NCBI GenBank assembly: GCA_037131735.1
Contig: JBAXQM010000003.1
Span: 62,001 to 126,000 of the forward strand
DNA: 64,000 nucleotides
Direction of reading: 5' to 3'
Source: CAIUPE01 sp037131735
Lineage (GTDB): Bacteria; Pseudomonadota; Alphaproteobacteria; Rhizobiales; Beijerinckiaceae
How positions within the stretch are numbered: position 1 is the first letter of the stretch; every line of letters starts with the position of its first letter. This document shows, one piece after another, positions 62,295 to 64,000 of this stretch. The translations under genes were made by a program, and so were the position numbers. The notes under the pieces are model-generated. The model worked only from the letters and a program-made list of their open reading frames with translations. It did no database searches and was not told the origin of the DNA.

Positions 62295-63583
62295 AAGCCG
62301 AACCTTTCAGTTATAGAGTCTATCGCGCATTGACTGATGGTGCGCGACCTATCGCGCATATGATGTTGCTTGAGCGTTCGCGCCGAAACAAAGAAGATCG
62401 CACGCGGCTTGGTGAGAGACGTGGTGAAGCAACACGCAGTCGTCCTTCTGGTCCGCTTGTGTGGGTTCATGGTGCGAGTGTCGGCGAAAGTCTTTCGCTT
62501 CTCCCCATCATCGAAGCCTTGGCGGCGCAGGATTATTCGGTTGTTGTCACGTCAGGCACCGTTACATCGGCACAAGTTTTGGCGCGTCGTTTGCCCGAAG
62601 GATCGACGCATCAATATATGCCGCTTGATGTATCGAGCTATGTGGATCGTTTTCTTGATCATTGGCGACCGGATCTTGCAATTTTTGCCGAGTCCGAAAT
62701 TTGGCCGAATATGATTTGTCAGGCGCATCGTCGCAATATTCCGCTTGTGCTTGTGAATGCGCGGATGTCGCCGCGTAGTTTTAGACGCTGGAACAAGATG
62801 CGCTCACTCGCGCATTATCTCTTCACGCGCTTTGATCTTTGTCTCGCGCAATCGCAGGGTGATGCGGAGCGCCTTGTGAGGCTCGGTGCCCCGCGTGTGA
62901 CTGTAACGGGCAATTTGAAATTTGATTCAGTACCGCCACCGGCATCGCCGGCCGCCCTTGCGAGCATGAATGAATTGATTGGCGGGCGTCCGGTATGGCT
63001 TGCGGCGTCAACCCATGCGGGCGAAGAACTTTTTGCTATCGAAGCGCATCGTAGACTTGCTGCCACTTATCCCGATCTTTTGACCATCATCGCACCGCGC
63101 CATCCTGAACGGGGTCGTGAAATTTTTGCGGCGACGGCGCGTGCGGGATTGCGCGGCTCGCAACGGTCATTGGGTCTGCAACCCGATAGTGCTACTGATA
63201 TTTATATCGCAGATACAATTGGCGAGATGGGATTATTTTATCGTGTCGCACCGATTGTGTTTCTCGGTGGATCGCTCGTGCCGCATGGCGGACAGAATCC
63301 AATTGAACCGGCAAAGCTTGGCGCGGCATTGATTCATGGTCCGCATATTCACAATTTCACCGAAGTCTATGCCGCACTCGAACAAGGGGGTGGTGCCTAC
63401 CAAATCAATAGCGCCGATGATCTCGCCGCTACGCTTGATCATCTAATCCATGATGGTGATTCGCGTGATGATGTGGCGGAACGCGGTATGAATGCGGTGA
63501 CCGCCATCGGTGGTGCGCTTCGACGCACAATGCATGAGATCGCGCCCTATCTTTTAAAAATGCATCTTGGGAATCGGCCATGA
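62291..63583 (+). CDS. waaA: 3-deoxy-D-manno-octulosonic acid transferase (KdtA/WaaA)
   Basis: The 430-residue GT30-family protein has LVWVHGASVGES with the catalytic Glu near residue 64, the ESEIWPNMI segment and C-terminal GGSLVPHGGQNPIEPA, which is highly conserved. It adds Kdo to lipid IVA at the inner membrane. It overlaps the DUF374 gene upstream and lpxK downstream by four bases each (ATGA), giving a tight operon. Confidence 0.95.
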   Translation: MKAEPFSYRVYRALTDGARPIAHMMLLERSRRNKEDRTRLGERRGEATRSRPSGPLVWVHGASVGESLSLLPIIEALAAQDYSVVVTSGTVTSAQVLARRLPEGSTHQYMPLDVSSYVDRFLDHWRPDLAIFAESEIWPNMICQAHRRNIPLVLVNARMSPRSFRRWNKMRSLAHYLFTRFDLCLAQSQGDAERLVRLGAPRVTVTGNLKFDSVPPPASPAALASMNELIGGRPVWLAASTHAGEELFAIEAHRRLAATYPDLLTIIAPRHPERGREIFAATARAGLRGSQRSLGLQPDSATDIYIADTIGEMGLFYRVAPIVFLGGSLVPHGGQNPIEPAKLGAALIHGPHIHNFTEVYAALEQGGGAYQINSADDLAATLDHLIHDGDSRDDVAERGMNAVTAIGGALRRTMHEIAPYLLKMHLGNRP

Positions 63584-64000
63584 TGAAAGCGCCGGCTTTT
63601 TGGTGGAGAGAGCCGGGCGTTGTTGCGCATCTGTTATCGCCTCTTGCCGGATTATATGGAGCGGTCGCAGCGTCGCGTATGGCCCAAAAAGGTGTGAAAG
63701 CACCGTGTCCCTTAATCTGTGTCGGCAATTTCGTGGCCGGTGGTGCGGGCAAAACCCCAGTCGCTCTTGCGCTTGCGACGCTCTTGAAAGCGCAAGGTGA
63801 GAAGCCCGTCTTTCTCAGCCGCGGTCATGGTGGCGCTCTCTCCGGCCCCGTGCTTGTTGATGGTGTAAAGCATGGCCCGCATGATGTGGGGGATGAGCCG
63901 CTTTTGCTTGCCGCTGTTGCACCAACCATCGTCGCTCATGATCGCGTTGCGGGTGCGATGCTGTCTGCAAAGCATGGCAGCGTGATCATTATGGATGACG
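63580..64000 (+). CDS. lpxK: Tetraacyldisaccharide 4'-kinase, 3' truncated by window end
   Basis: The first 140 residues are visible and run off the window with no stop. The Walker A region GNFVAGGAGKTP (about residue 50) and VFLSRGHGG match LpxK, which phosphorylates the lipid A precursor. Two ATG codons (63580 and 63583) lie at the waaA stop. The waaA-lpxK order is standard in Alphaproteobacteria. Confidence 0.92.
   Translation, partial: MMKAPAFWWREPGVVAHLLSPLAGLYGAVAASRMAQKGVKAPCPLICVGNFVAGGAGKTPVALALATLLKAQGEKPVFLSRGHGGALSGPVLVDGVKHGPHDVGDEPLLLAAVAPTIVAHDRVAGAMLSAKHGSVIIMDD

Overview
The window reads as a chromosomal segment of an alphaproteobacterium, most likely of the Hyphomicrobiales (Rhizobiales). 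This is inferred from several signs: an imuA-imuB-dnaE2 operon behind a GTTC-N7-GTTC LexA box, groESL behind a perfect CIRCE element, an hsp20-DUF1150 pair, an ispH-thrB-rnhA run, a plant-type GshA, DUF4170, and a palindromic intergenic element whose core resembles one common in Rhizobiales. Genes are densely packed on both strands with many 4-bp ATGA overlaps. No rRNA, tRNA, CRISPR, phage or insertion sequence was seen. No gene-free stretch exceeds about 310 bases.

Layout. Positions 1-6100 hold a 5'-truncated dimethylglycine/sarcosine dehydrogenase-like protein, an orphan peptide-type ABC substrate-binding protein, an LhgO-like FAD oxidase divergent from an SMP-30 lactonase, and a DUF2892 membrane protein. 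Positions 6170-9640 hold MurJ, a polyprenyl-phosphate-type glycosyltransferase and a ChbG/HpnK deacetylase. Positions 9650-17170 hold a LysR regulator divergent from a five-gene operon: an ALDH7-like dehydrogenase, a DapB-like reductase lacking the usual active-site histidines, glutaryl-CoA dehydrogenase, a class III CoA-transferase and a ThDP enzyme. This operon looks like a lysine/2-oxoadipate/glutarate catabolic module. Positions 17170-23440 hold transaldolase, an M20 amidohydrolase, an ABC-F ATPase, a cold-shock protein and a TIGR03862 flavoprotein. Positions 23600-30490 hold a small lipoprotein, a MIO-type aromatic amino acid ammonia-lyase, TerC, an allantoate-amidohydrolase-like enzyme and a CopA copper ATPase.

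Positions 30700-35900 hold a complete urease operon, ureD-ureAB(fused)-ureC-ureE-ureF-ureG, with a very His-rich UreE. Positions 35950-41520 hold the SOS mutagenesis operon imuA-imuB-dnaE2. Positions 41570-43140 hold infC, probably with an ATT start, then DUF1150 and hsp20; hsp20 has a heat-shock-type promoter and a leader that folds like a FourU RNA thermometer. Positions 43270-48620 hold a PfkB sugar kinase, msrP-msrQ, an SDR and a metallophosphoesterase-glycosyltransferase pair. Positions 48630-54690 hold groESL, a DMT transporter, a GNAT acetyltransferase, rnhA, thrB and ispH.

Positions 54780-64000 hold a HAD hydrolase, a MATE exporter, two genes of unknown function, gshA, rsmE, ubiA, DUF4170 and an envelope lipid block: a DUF374 acyltransferase-like protein, waaA and the start of lpxK, which runs off the window.

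The points most worth a second look are the LysR-linked catabolic operon with its odd DapB homologue, the candidate hsp20 RNA thermometer, the ATT start of infC, the SOS box at the imu operon, the palindromic element after ureG, the fused urease subunit and the orphan ammonia-lyase.
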